The notes under the pieces are model-generated. The model ran no database searches, had not been told where the DNA came from, and saw only the letters and a list, made by a program, of their open reading frames with translations. Below, piece by piece: positions 50,995 to 59,794 of a DNA stretch of 64,000 nucleotides. This DNA comes from CAVURW01 sp963743595 (GTDB lineage: Bacteria; Verrucomicrobiota; Verrucomicrobiia; Methylacidiphilales; UBA1321), in NCBI GenBank assembly GCA_963743595.1, contig CAVURW010000039.1, positions 1 through 64,000 on the forward strand, written 5' to 3'. Numbering within the stretch: the stretch's first letter is position 1; each line of letters starts with the position of its first letter. The position numbers were made by a program, and so were the translations under genes.

Positions 50995-51233
50995 ATTTTC
51001 TTTTCCTTGTTGTCCCGCTTTTGTTTGAGCCGTTCCAGGTAGGTCGTTACGTCCGAGTTATAAAGTCGAGGTGAACTCAAAACTTTGACAGGTTTTGCGA
51101 GATCGCCTCGAGCGATAAGCCGACGGACAGATCGCGATGAAACACCCAGCTTTTCGGCAACATCTTCCAGACTCATCAAGTGTTCGTCGTCGAACTTAAA
51201 TTTCGGAGAAAAGAGTAGATTATTATTATTCAT
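50991..51233 (-). CDS. Excisionase-like helix-turn-helix protein
   Basis: An 80-aa DNA-binding protein of the excisionase/MerR-like winged-helix kind: 'MSLEDVAEKLGVSSRSVRRL' (residues ~20-39) is the helix-turn-helix, followed by 'IARGDLAKPVKVLSSPRLYN' and 'SDVTTYLERLKQKRDN'. This is the standard layout of Xis proteins and of small HTH proteins that read recombination sites. It is translationally coupled (4-bp overlap) to the integrase, the usual int-xis pair, so a role in excision directionality is likely. Confidence 0.85.
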   Translation of the reverse strand: MNNNNLLFSPKFKFDDEHLMSLEDVAEKLGVSSRSVRRLIARGDLAKPVKVLSSPRLYNSDVTTYLERLKQKRDNKEKKI

Positions 51234-51379
51234 ATGTCGAGTAATTAGAGCGTAACGTCACCATTTCGGGTAGCGTACGAGGCGGCATAGTCGGACTGCA
51301 TAAAATAAGTGAACCACATCCACGGCGACCCGTGTCGTGTACCGGTGGCACTTGTCGCATGTCCCGTGAAAATATTAGC

Positions 51380-51434
51380 GTGGTACCGGCTGCCGGAACC
51401 ACGGAGGATTAAGGGGTGGTCGGCTGGCCACCAC
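51380..51434. repeat. Two adjacent inverted repeats sharing GTGGT/ACCAC ends
   Basis: 51380-51402 is GTGGT-A-CCGG-CTG-CCGG-A-ACCAC, a near-perfect 23-bp palindrome. 51416-51434 is a second palindrome with the same GTGGT and ACCAC ends around CGGCTGGCC. They lie between the excisionase-like gene and the relaxase scrap, in 330 bp with no convincing gene. They could be sites for the excisionase or a regulator. Confidence 0.55.
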
Positions 51435-51566
51435 GCTACGCCTTTTTGGAGGCTTCGCTCATGGCCTGCTCTGGTCTGATCTTTTGGTGACGCCACGCCG
51501 ACACAAAATCGATATTCAGGGGTAACGCGCAGACCGTCGCAGCCATGGGTCGCCAACTCGAACACC

Positions 51567-51983
51567 TTAAAACCCGATGCTTTTGCCCTGCTGCTTTTGT
51601 TGCTCTGGTGCGTGCTCTCTGTGAGCAGAAACCGATATCGGATGAGATTGCCCGAGGCTTCTCCGATCCAGTTCCCGGTAATAGTCGTCAACAACCTTGT
51701 ATTTATCCGGTCTCTTGAGCGATTGAAGAACGTCGCTGACGGATAGTCGATCTTCCGACTGCGGTAAGCCCGAGTAGAGTCGATCCTTTTCGATGGTGTG
51801 AACGGTAGCCGATTCCCTGCCGCGCGAGGTGGCGACATAACACGCTTTGCTGCCGAGCTTTTCAGCGGCCACGACGACGTGATCCGCCGTCTTGCCCTGG
51901 GACTTATGCGAGGTGAGAACGTAACCGTGAGCGATTTGGTTATAGTCCGCCGGGATGAGCTTGCCCTCAAAGGTGATTGCGAA
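51567..51983 (-). pseudogene. C-terminal fragment of a TrwC/TraI-type relaxase-helicase
   Basis: The minus-strand frame from a stop at 51984-51986 down to 51567 encodes only the end of a conjugative relaxase-helicase: 'ADYNQIAHGYVLTSHKSQGK' with 'SHKSQGKT' (helicase motif V-like), 'ACYVATSRGRESATVHTIE' (motif VI 'YVA.SR.R') and a natural-looking tail 'PISVSAHREHAPEQQKQQGK'. TrwC/TraI proteins are 900-1700 aa; about 138 residues remain. The relaxase and the Walker-A parts are missing. The 5' boundary touches the stop of the AT-rich gene upstream (51989), so that gene and its partner appear to replace the missing part. It shows the region was once part of a conjugative plasmid or ICE. Confidence 0.8.
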
Positions 51984-51988
51984 TTAGT

Positions 51989-52996
51989 TCAGTCAGCAGT
52001 TTTCTTCTCCATCGTGAAAATATAAGGGTGGTCCTTGTCCCCGACATAGAAGTATGGACTACGATAATTTATCGAATAAAAAAACGCTGCGTTCGGAAAG
52101 TCTTCGCTGACCGGATTCCAAAGGGAGTCACTCGCCCGGTAAACATATCCTGAATCTAAAGGTTGAACGAGGAATGCTTTACCATGTACATAACATTCGA
52201 TTTTTCCCCTATTGTCGCTTAGGGGGGTCGCCTCTCCCCCGAGATTTTTGATCACTTCCCGGAAATAGGCTGAGTCAAGATCTAATTGGTTCACTTTGTA
52301 GGCGGGATGATTTAATCGTGAACCATCTGCGTTTACTATAATTCCATAGAAAAGTATGGGCATCCGATTTTGGATTGTATTGCCCGCATATTGGTACAAA
52401 TCCAACCACTGCACAGTTTCTAATTGCTTTTCGTCTAACTGAAATGGATTCACCACAGTAAACTTTGGTTTAAAAAAAAGAAATGCGTTAGGTTTTTCGG
52501 ATATCACAAGCCCAATGGTTAAATATAGAAGCACGGTGTTACACAAAACGTCGATCGATTTTAAGGAATGAATTCGGACCATTTGGCGCATCGAATTAAA
52601 TTGTTTCCCTACACTAAAAGAAGTGGATACCCAGTATAGGCTGGAGCTCAGCAAACAGATTATGATTAGATTTTCAATCCATGGCATTTTTGAAACAGGA
52701 TCGAATAGCATTGCCGAATAATACATAAATGAGGCTACGATAGGCAGTAGCAGCAAGCTAATTGCGATTGTTGCTACACAGTAACCAGCCCCAGGAATAT
52801 TTCCTACAAAAGCACTTAGCGGTAAGAGAAAAAGCTTAAGATAGTACGAACATGGATCGCTTTCGCGGAAGACTAGGAAATTGAACAGGAGCCATACCAC
52901 GCCAATTGCAAACACGAATCCGATATCACCAAACGCTAGAGAAATCGGAATGCACCACATTAGACAAAACGCCAAACACGACACCACGGTTTTCAT
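51989..52996 (-). CDS. Hypothetical polytopic membrane protein with C-terminal soluble domain
   Basis: A 335-aa protein, AT-rich, with about six membrane helices in residues 1-180 ('CLAFCLMWCIPISLAFGDIG', 'FAIGVVWLLFNFLVFRES', 'CVATIAISLLLLPIVASFMY', 'IENLIIICLLSSSLYWVSTS', 'VLCNTVLLYLTIGLVISEKP') and a soluble C-terminal domain (~185-335, 'FYGIIVNADGSRLNHPAYKV', 'CYVHGKAFLVQPLDSGYVYR'). No family is recognised. It overlaps the upstream gene by 4 bp, so the two form a unit. The base composition and position mark it as accessory cargo. Confidence 0.65.
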   Translation of the reverse strand: MKTVVSCLAFCLMWCIPISLAFGDIGFVFAIGVVWLLFNFLVFRESDPCSYYLKLFLLPLSAFVGNIPGAGYCVATIAISLLLLPIVASFMYYSAMLFDPVSKMPWIENLIIICLLSSSLYWVSTSFSVGKQFNSMRQMVRIHSLKSIDVLCNTVLLYLTIGLVISEKPNAFLFFKPKFTVVNPFQLDEKQLETVQWLDLYQYAGNTIQNRMPILFYGIIVNADGSRLNHPAYKVNQLDLDSAYFREVIKNLGGEATPLSDNRGKIECYVHGKAFLVQPLDSGYVYRASDSLWNPVSEDFPNAAFFYSINYRSPYFYVGDKDHPYIFTMEKKTAD

Positions 52997-53667
52997 TTGT
53001 CACCTCTTCTTAAAAATAGGAGATGGCTATCGGTGTAAACTGCCAAATAAATCGGTATGGGAGGGGGACCCTTGTAGACGACGACGTGTGCGTTACCGCG
53101 AAACGACTGGAACTCATCTGGAAAGGCATGAATAAGATCTTGAATATCCCATCCAAAAACAATAACGCCCTTTTCCGTTATGGATGCAGGCTGTAGTTTA
53201 TAATAGGAAATAAGGCGGGCGGTCTCACTATCATCCTTGTCATTCAAATGCTCAATAAATCGCGAGGGGAAACCGTTTTTTTCGGAAGAAAGTGTCCACC
53301 CAAAAGCAATACTATTCGGTTCAATTCGTTCGTCATTATCAAAAGATTGCTCAAGCTGTTGGTCTGCGAGATTCCGCGAAGAATGTTCTAATCGCTCGAT
53401 CTTAAAGCGTGAGCTCACATTAGTTTTAACAGCGGATAGGGTGGCGAGAAAGGCGCAGCAGAAAACTGAGTTAATAATCCCGACTGTTATCGGGGTTCGA
53501 ACCTTCGTGAAATAAGCGATAGCGTAAAAGGCAGAAAAGATTAAAATTTCCATACAGAGTAAAGGCGGCAATTGCAGATAATCATTTAATCCGCTCAAGT
53601 AGGGTGATGCAAGGATACGGTAAAATGTGAACATGATGTTGGGCTGTGTCAGGGGCAATTGGACCAT
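52993..53667 (-). CDS. Hypothetical membrane protein, partner of the 335-aa membrane protein
   Basis: The 224-aa product has two N-terminal membrane segments ('LCMEILIFSAFYAIAYFT', 'TVGIINSVFCCAFLATLSAV') and a soluble domain (~80-224, 'SFDNDERIEPNSIAFGWTLS', 'GVIVFGWDIQDLIHAFPDEF', 'IPIYLAVYTDSHLLFLRRGD'). No family is recognised. It starts at ATG 53667; ATG 53634 (MFTFYRIL) is possible. It ends 4 bp inside the next gene, and both are AT-rich. Confidence 0.6.
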   Translation of the reverse strand: MVQLPLTQPNIMFTFYRILASPYLSGLNDYLQLPPLLCMEILIFSAFYAIAYFTKVRTPITVGIINSVFCCAFLATLSAVKTNVSSRFKIERLEHSSRNLADQQLEQSFDNDERIEPNSIAFGWTLSSEKNGFPSRFIEHLNDKDDSETARLISYYKLQPASITEKGVIVFGWDIQDLIHAFPDEFQSFRGNAHVVVYKGPPPIPIYLAVYTDSHLLFLRRGDK

Positions 53668-55503
53668 TATTTGACTGAGAGATACAACAACGAAAGAGGA
53701 AAATGTGGTGCCCTATCAGGAACCCGATTTGCTCGAGTTATCAATGACCGTTGTTCCGTAAGCGTCCCGCTGAGCGCCTATTGACAGGTAATTTGATGGA
53801 AGTTTTGATAAAAACGACAAAGAGTTCGTAAACGTCTAAGTTTAGGAAGTTTGACATATTTGATTTCTTTGATGCAGACTTTGATTAAGCGGTTCCCACC
53901 TCAACGTAAATGATTAAGATGCACGGCTATTTGTTATCGGTCCATCAAGGCCACATTTGATGTGGTGTTTTATGCAGGCATTCCTGGTCTTTAAGCTTGG
54001 GAAAAAACACGATGTGAACATCGTTCTCCACTTTTTCAACCGAGACCCCGCCTGCAGCTTCCTGCGGAACCTCTTTTTTATTGACTATTTTTAGCCGTTG
54101 TGTGTACTCCGAAAAGATCGCGGTTTTGACCTTCAAATGGCTAACGGAAGTCTTACGGATTCATCTTTTTCTGTCCTACGGAAGTAGCCACGGTTTTCTT
54201 CACGGATTGACTTTTGGAAGTATTTGTCGAGTCGCTTGCGTTTCCACTTTCGGGTCTCGTGGCCATCTCAATTGGCGGCGCTTTTTCGTCTCAACTTTCG
54301 TAACAGATTTTTCTCACGCTTTTCCAACGGCCTTCCAATTCGAGTAAAATCGACGTCACATTTTCAGGAACATTTCTGTCTCAGATTCTTTCACAAACAC
54401 CTTGCCGAAGGCGAAGGGGTTGGTGTCCGTGGGATGCAGGATGAATTCGGAGAGTTTTGAGGGCTCCGGGTTTTGTGCGAGATTGTCGGCGGCGAGCGGG
54501 TCGGGGCAGAAATTGGGAAGGCTGATTTTGAGGAGCATTTAGGGTGTGAAGCTGGATGCAGTTGGTGAAGTGGAGATGGTGCCGGTGAGATCGGTTGAGA
54601 AGTGAACAGATTGAGCTTCGGGAGAGGGCTGTTTGTGGATCGGAAGTGGGGGATTTGGGCGGGAAGATTGTCGGCGAAGCGCGTGTGTTTTCGCAAGCCG
54701 ATTTAGCTCGAAAGATTTCTCATTAGCTCAATTGCGAACGACGTGCAGGATAACGCCAGCGACCATCGGGAGCCGAGACTATATCCCACCCCGTAGAGCT
54801 AATGGATCTGCGTCAGGAATATTCACAAGGTGACCCTAGCATTTTCCCTACAACACGACCAGACTTCCGGCCTTTCCCGATCCACCTTCCCTAGCCCAAG
54901 CGGCAATGAGCGTTCGGGTCGGGTTTGGGGCAGGATACAGGCCCCAAGGCGACGGGCGACATTCCCCCCGATGTTTTCCAAACCGGGGGATGGAGAGGGC
55001 GACCGCCCGGTCCGAAGCTGACTTTACTGTCTTTCTGCATTCTGATCGCCAAAGCTGACCGAGGCGAGGCTTGGGGAGTCCGAGGTGAGCGACGCGATCC
55101 ATACCCTAACCTGGCGATTTGCCACCAGGCGGATCGACCATTAACCTTCCGTCAACCCCATCCTGCCGACCGGCGACGGCCAGAAGGCCGTAGGGAGCTG
55201 ACCACTCCTTTCCCTGGGGAAAGGTCGGGAATGGGGCGACAAACAACAAACCGCTTAAAACCCGACAGTGGTAAAAGACTTGACGGGGGGGTGACCTAAG
55301 AATATCCGGGATGAGTGAAAGCCGATATACAGGACTTTGCCTATCTCGGGAAATTCAAGGTTACCATTTCCGGCCACTTGTCAAGTTTGGCTAAAATCGT
55401 GTACTCCGCTAAACTAGAATCATTTTTCCAGTTTCACTCATTATTTAGCGGAGGGGTGCTTTCTCGAAAATGGACCTGATTCTATCAAGTGTATAGGAAT
55501 ACG
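53668..55503. other. Long gene-poor stretch of the mobile region
   Basis: No ORF here is convincing as an intact gene. Small minus-strand frames have some protein-like character: 53945-54136 ('AIFSEYTQRLKIVNKKEVPQ', 'VSVEKVENDVHIVFF'), 54153-54266 (MATRPESGNASDSTNTSKSQ) and 54356-54538 ('MLLKISLPNFCPDPLAADNL', 'FILHPTDTNPFAFGKVFVKE'); they may be decayed pieces of element genes. From about 54840 to 55300 the DNA is GC-rich and lacks coding signs; it holds a short palindrome TTTCCC-TGG-GGAAA at about 55210-55223. A non-coding site such as an origin of transfer is possible, but nothing proves it. Confidence 0.4.
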
Positions 55504-56572
55504 ATGAAATATTTTTATTATATAGCCCCTGAGTTTACAGAGATTGATGATATTCTTGCTGTTCAGGAAAGCCTCAAAATATCTCCTGGTATTGACATTC
55601 GTGATCTAGAACAATCAGTAGAAATAAACCTAAGAACGTTTGATGAAATGAGCTGGGAGTTTTTTAATGACTGCCCTTACTATGTGCTAGTCGGTGCGTT
55701 TAGTCCGAATCCAGATGCATTTAATCGATTATACATGGTCCTTGCAAATCCTCAGATTGAAAAATTAGAACATTTCAGCGGCTCGGTACGTTATAATGAG
55801 CGAGGAATTAAACAAGAGTACCCTTTGCTCAACACCTTAACAGTAGAGGTCCACTACCCTAATTTCACTATAGCCTTTGCTTGTCAAGATGCTAGTAAGT
55901 ATCGTATCCTTCCAAACGGGGCGATTGAACTTGCTAGAATTGTGAAAGAAGTCTCGGGATATGAAATCGATAGAAATGCATTAGAAATACCAAGTGCTTC
56001 TATATCCACTATTTTGTTGCAACTAACTAATTTACTGGGAGACCAGCTATTTAGACAGTTGGAACCAAGTGCAAATAACAGATGCGACTTTGACGATATA
56101 TCACCCGATGAATTGAAAGATGTAATTACCATGACATATCTACACGTTGGCGACAAAATAACGTCAATGTATTGGAATGATGGTGGATATCAAGACAAGA
56201 GTATACTTCACGAACTGACTACTATATTCCAAGAAAGGCCGGATGCTGATTGGTATAAGGGTTCATTAAATGTCACGTTCAAATCTTACCATGCCTCTGA
56301 AGAACTGAGAAAGTTCATTGATCATCAGACCAATATAATCATCCCGGTCGGAGGCTGGTTATTAAGCGATCACCTAAAAATCCCGAATGCTTGACTGTCG
56401 GTTTTCGAATCATGGAAAAAGGCTACCAGTTCATCGCACTTCGAGAGAATCAGCCACTTCTTGGAGGTGCTCCTCTGGCGCCAGAAATACAAGAGTGTCT
56501 GGACATGATGGGGGTTGACATGACCTGGTCTGTGCCCTAAGGAAAGTACTTGGAGCGGTTCATCCAAAATAA
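55504..56572 (+). pseudogene. First copy of the tandem-paralogue family, broken by two indels
   Basis: From ATG 55504 (MKYFYYIAPEFTEIDDI; RBS AGGA) the frame stops at 56394, but the paralogous sense continues in other frames. First shift near 56382-56390: adding one A to the A5 run restores 'LKNPECLTVGFRIMEKGYQF', like 'KKNPEGLMPLIRVMEKGYQF' in copy 2. Second shift near 56537: 'RKVLGAVHPK' (stop 56570-56572) matches 'KKVLEEVHSK' of copy 3. The N-terminal half is more divergent from copies 2-4 than they are from each other, so this is the oldest copy. Function unknown. Confidence 0.7.
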
Positions 56573-56651
56573 AAGCTATGGAGTGTCTCCCCTGCTCAAA
56601 TGGCTGACGCTCTGGAGAAGACGCTCACGATACTCTTAGAAAGAATCAACC

Positions 56652-57647
56652 ATGAATCACTTCTTTTACTTAGGGAAATCCCAGCTAGCCCTTTCGGATA
56701 TAATAGCTATTGAAAAAAAGATTCGTGAGTCAAAAACTATTCAATTAATTGAGGGTCCCGTTCAGCTTGAGTTTGGAATTAAAAACTTTGTTCCTGTAAA
56801 CTGGGATCACTTTGCCAGTTTTGCTCACTATTCAATGGAAGGCGGGTTCAAAGAATTGGGGCCTCGTTCCATCGAACGGTTGGTGACCATTTTTAGAAAA
56901 GAAGGCTTGGTTAAAACCAGTATATGGGGATCGATCCAATATCACGCAAAAGGAGTCAAGCCATCCTCCAAATCGGATACAAATGAGATAGGTGTCGGTC
57001 CATTCAGAGATAAGCTAGGTGTGGGTTTTATTTTTCAGAAAACCAGTCCTTATACAAAATATTGTCAGGGTATTTTAGTTAAAGGAAACAAACTGGACGA
57101 ATTTTATGATTTTATTCGAAAGTTGTCAGGACATCCCTTTCCAGAAAATACCACGAACGAACTTTTATTAGAACCATCTGAATTGGAATATGACTTTATC
57201 CAGAAAGCCTATGATCATCTGGGACAAAAAATAACTTCCATATCCTGGAGGTCGGGGTTGTTTGGAACCACAGATGAGATTCTTACTCAGCTCCAAGAGC
57301 TGTTTCAAGAGAAACCGGACGCCGATTGGTACAAGGCTTCCATAACAGCCACTTTGAAATCTTTTCTAACTTTGGAAGAGTTTAGAAAAATGATCGATCA
57401 CAAAACCAATGCCATCGTCCCCTTGGGTGTCTGGATTCTGAAGGAAGATAAGAAGAATCCGGAAGGTCTTATGCCTCTCATTCGGGTCATGGAAAAAGGT
57501 TATCAGTTTATGGTCAGGGGCGAACAGCCGCTTCATGAAGGCGCTAAGATCACCCCGGAAATGCAAGGCTATATGGATTTAATGGGCATCGACATGACTA
57601 AAGCGACCACTTTAAAAAAAATACAGGGAGAAGTTCATCCCCAATAG
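56652..57647 (+). CDS. Tandem-paralogue family protein, copy 2
   Basis: A 331-aa cytoplasmic protein of unknown family, starting at ATG 56652 (MNHFFYLGKSQLALSDIIAI). Features shared with copies 3 and 4: an N-terminal helix 'LALSDIIAIEKKIRESKTIQ', 'VQLEFGIKNFVPVNWDHFAS', a central 'SPYTKYCQGILVKGNKLDEF', and a C-terminal block 'YDHLGQKITSISWRSGLFG' with 'ADWYKASITATLKSFLTLEE', 'MIDHKTNAIVPLGVWILKED' and 'VMEKGYQFMVRGEQPLHEG'. The two halves of the chain may be related domains. No catalytic motif, signal peptide or membrane helix is seen. It is closely spaced with copies 3 and 4, giving a likely operon. Confidence 0.72.
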   Translation: MNHFFYLGKSQLALSDIIAIEKKIRESKTIQLIEGPVQLEFGIKNFVPVNWDHFASFAHYSMEGGFKELGPRSIERLVTIFRKEGLVKTSIWGSIQYHAKGVKPSSKSDTNEIGVGPFRDKLGVGFIFQKTSPYTKYCQGILVKGNKLDEFYDFIRKLSGHPFPENTTNELLLEPSELEYDFIQKAYDHLGQKITSISWRSGLFGTTDEILTQLQELFQEKPDADWYKASITATLKSFLTLEEFRKMIDHKTNAIVPLGVWILKEDKKNPEGLMPLIRVMEKGYQFMVRGEQPLHEGAKITPEMQGYMDLMGIDMTKATTLKKIQGEVHPQ

Positions 57648-57652
57648 CGCCT

Positions 57653-57715
57653 ATGTTAATGGAAATGGTTCAACAACCGATTCTAGAGAAATCTAGGACT
57701 TCTTCAAGCTCATGA
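57653..57715 (+). CDS. Possible leader peptide overlapping the start of copy 3
   Basis: A 20-codon ORF (MLMEMVQQPILEKSRTSSSS) whose TGA overlaps the ATG of copy 3 (ATGA). In copy 4 the same start (ATGTTAATGGAAATGGTTCA, 58727-58746) is fused in frame to the main protein. The shared leader suggests translational coupling, or a remnant N-terminal extension lost from copy 3. Confidence 0.4.
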   Translation: MLMEMVQQPILEKSRTSSSS

Positions 57716-58722
57716 ATCAATTCTTTTATTTAGGGAGATCCCAGCTAGCCCTTTCGGATATAATAGCTATTGAAAAAAAGATTCGTGAGTCAAAAACTAT
57801 TCAATTAATCGAGGGTCCCGTTCAGCTTGAGTTTGGAATTAAAAACTTTGTTCCTCTTAACTGGGATCACTTTGCCAGCTTCACCCATTATTCGGTCGAG
57901 GCTGGGTTCACTGAATTGGGACCTCAAACCATTAAACGTTTGGTGGCGCTCATTAAAAACCTGAAAAAACTGAGTAATGCCGATATAGTCGGATCAATTA
58001 AATATAATGCAAAAGATGTAAAACCCTCAAAAACATATCCCAGTGAAATACTTATGTATCACGACAAATGGAAGATAAACGTGGACTTTGGGCTTCAAAA
58101 AAATAGTCCGTACACAGAATATTGTGAGGGCGTTTTAATTCCTGGAAACAAGAACGATGAATTTTATGAGGTTATTCGCAAGTTATCAGGAAAACCTTTT
58201 CCTAGGAATTCTACGAATTCTCTTTTGTTGGAGCCAACCGAACTAGAATATGAATTTATCCAAAAAGCTTATGACTATCTAGGTGGAAAGATCATTTCGA
58301 TATCTTGGAGAGTGGGGCTGTTTGGAAATAAAGATGAGATTCTTCCCCGGCTTCAGAGTTTGTTCAAGGAGCAACCCGACTTCGACTGGTGCAAGGCTTC
58401 CTTTACCGCCGCATTTAAATCCCCTCTGGCTTTGGAAGAAATCAGAAAAGTCATTGATCACAAGACCAACTTTATCATTCCAATGGGAGGCATGGTCCAA
58501 AACAAAGGTCAAAAGGATGCTGCCGCTTTTGTAATTGGGATTCGGGTTATGAAAATGGGCTATCAATTTGTCGCAATCTGTGAGCAACCGCTTCACGAAG
58601 GGCTGTTTCATAAATCGGCTAACATCAATCCCGAAATGCAAGGCTATCTGGATTTGATGGGTATCGATACAACGAAAGCGACCCCTTTCAAGAAAGTTTT
58701 GGAAGAGGTTCATTCAAAATAA
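57712..58722 (+). CDS. Tandem-paralogue family protein, copy 3
   Basis: A 336-aa homologue starting at ATG 57712 (MNQFFYLGRSQLALSDIIAI). Its first ~50 codons are nearly identical in DNA to copy 2 (about 56678-56797 against 57738-57857, only a few differences), while the middle is clearly divergent, which points to a recent duplication or gene conversion at the 5' end. The C-terminal half ('YDYLGGKIISISWRVGLFG', 'KSPLALEEIRKVIDHKTNF', 'MGYQFVAICEQPLHEGLFHK') is closest to copy 4. The insertion 'LFHKSA' before 'NINPEMQGYLDLMGID' separates copies 3 and 4 from copy 2. Function unknown. Confidence 0.72.
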   Translation: MNQFFYLGRSQLALSDIIAIEKKIRESKTIQLIEGPVQLEFGIKNFVPLNWDHFASFTHYSVEAGFTELGPQTIKRLVALIKNLKKLSNADIVGSIKYNAKDVKPSKTYPSEILMYHDKWKINVDFGLQKNSPYTEYCEGVLIPGNKNDEFYEVIRKLSGKPFPRNSTNSLLLEPTELEYEFIQKAYDYLGGKIISISWRVGLFGNKDEILPRLQSLFKEQPDFDWCKASFTAAFKSPLALEEIRKVIDHKTNFIIPMGGMVQNKGQKDAAAFVIGIRVMKMGYQFVAICEQPLHEGLFHKSANINPEMQGYLDLMGIDTTKATPFKKVLEEVHSK

Positions 58723-58726
58723 ACCT

Positions 58727-59785
58727 ATGTTAATGGAAATGGTTCAACAGGTTCTGGAAAAGTCTAAGACTGGTAAGAATCAATTTCTATATTTAGGGAA
58801 ATCCCAGCTCGCGATTGGTGATATTTTAGCTGTGGAAAAAAAAATTCGTGAGTCGAAAACCATTCAATTGATGGAGGGTCCAATCCAGTTTGAGTTTGGA
58901 ATTAAAAGCTTTGTTCCTCTAGACTGGGATTACTTTTCCAGCTTTACTCACTACTCGGTCGAGGCTAGGTTCACCGAATTAGGGCCTCGATCCATTGAGC
59001 GGTTGGTGGCATTCATTAAAAACCTCAAAGGATTGAGAGAAACCAATATAGGCGGATCGATCTTCTATAACGCAAAAGGGGTTAAACCTTCGAAATTGAA
59101 TCCGAGTGAGATACTTATTTATCCATATAAAGGAAAAATAAGGGTATCATTCAAATTACAGAAGAACAGTCCCTATACGAAATATTGTGACGGCGTTGTA
59201 ATTAAAGGAAACAAAAATGATGAATTTTATGATTTTGTCCGCAAGTTATCTGGGAATTCCTTCCCAGAAAGCACCACGAATTCCCTTATATTGGAGCCAT
59301 CCGAATTCGAATATGGATTTATCCAAAAAGCTTACGACTATTTGGGGGAAAAGATAACTTCCATATCCTGGAGAGTGGGGCTGTTTGGAAATAGAGATGA
59401 GATTCTTCCCCGACTTCAAGATTTGTTTGAGGAGAAACCTGACGCCGACTGGTGCAAGGCTTCCTTGACAGCCGCTTTTAAATCCCCTCTAGCTTTGGAA
59501 GAACTCAGAAAAGTCATCGATCACAAGACCAACTTTATCATCCCGATGGGAAACATTGTTCTAAACAAAGGTCAGAAGAATGCTTCCGCCTTTGTGGTTG
59601 CGGTCCGGGTTATGGAGACGGGCTATCAATTTGTCGCAATCTGTGAGCAGCCGCTTCACGAGGGGCTGTTTCATAAATCGGCTAACACTACTCCCGAAAT
59701 GCAAAGCTATCTAGATATAATGGGCATAGATACAATAAAAGCGACCCCTTTCAAGAAAGTTTTGGAAGAAATTCATCCCAAATAA
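58727..59785 (+). CDS. Tandem-paralogue family protein, copy 4, with N-terminal extension
   Basis: A 352-aa homologue. The reading from ATG 58727 adds ~16 residues (MLMEMVQQVLEKSKTGKNQF) before the shared 'LYLGKSQLAIGDILAVEKKI'. Later stretches match copy 3 closely ('SISWRVGLFGNRDEILPRLQ', 'CKASLTAAFKSPLALEELRK', 'GYQFVAICEQPLHEGLFHKS'). It starts 4 bp after copy 3 ends, and the small secreted-protein gene follows 9 bp after it. No known domain is recognised. Presence of four copies suggests selection for variants, as is seen for immunity or antigen-like gene arrays, but that is inference. Confidence 0.72.
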   Translation: MLMEMVQQVLEKSKTGKNQFLYLGKSQLAIGDILAVEKKIRESKTIQLMEGPIQFEFGIKSFVPLDWDYFSSFTHYSVEARFTELGPRSIERLVAFIKNLKGLRETNIGGSIFYNAKGVKPSKLNPSEILIYPYKGKIRVSFKLQKNSPYTKYCDGVVIKGNKNDEFYDFVRKLSGNSFPESTTNSLILEPSEFEYGFIQKAYDYLGEKITSISWRVGLFGNRDEILPRLQDLFEEKPDADWCKASLTAAFKSPLALEELRKVIDHKTNFIIPMGNIVLNKGQKNASAFVVAVRVMETGYQFVAICEQPLHEGLFHKSANTTPEMQSYLDIMGIDTIKATPFKKVLEEIHPK

Positions 59786-59794
59786 TCTCTATTT

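Noticed and set aside
51245..51970. 241-aa minus-strand frame across the relaxase scrap
   Set aside because: Rich in Arg/Ser/Thr with no domain; the neighbouring frame gives the helicase motifs SHKSQGKT and YVATSRGRE.
54848..55102. 84-aa minus-strand frame in the GC-rich tract
   Set aside because: Pro/Arg/Gly-rich composition without structure and a normal by-product of GC-rich non-coding DNA.
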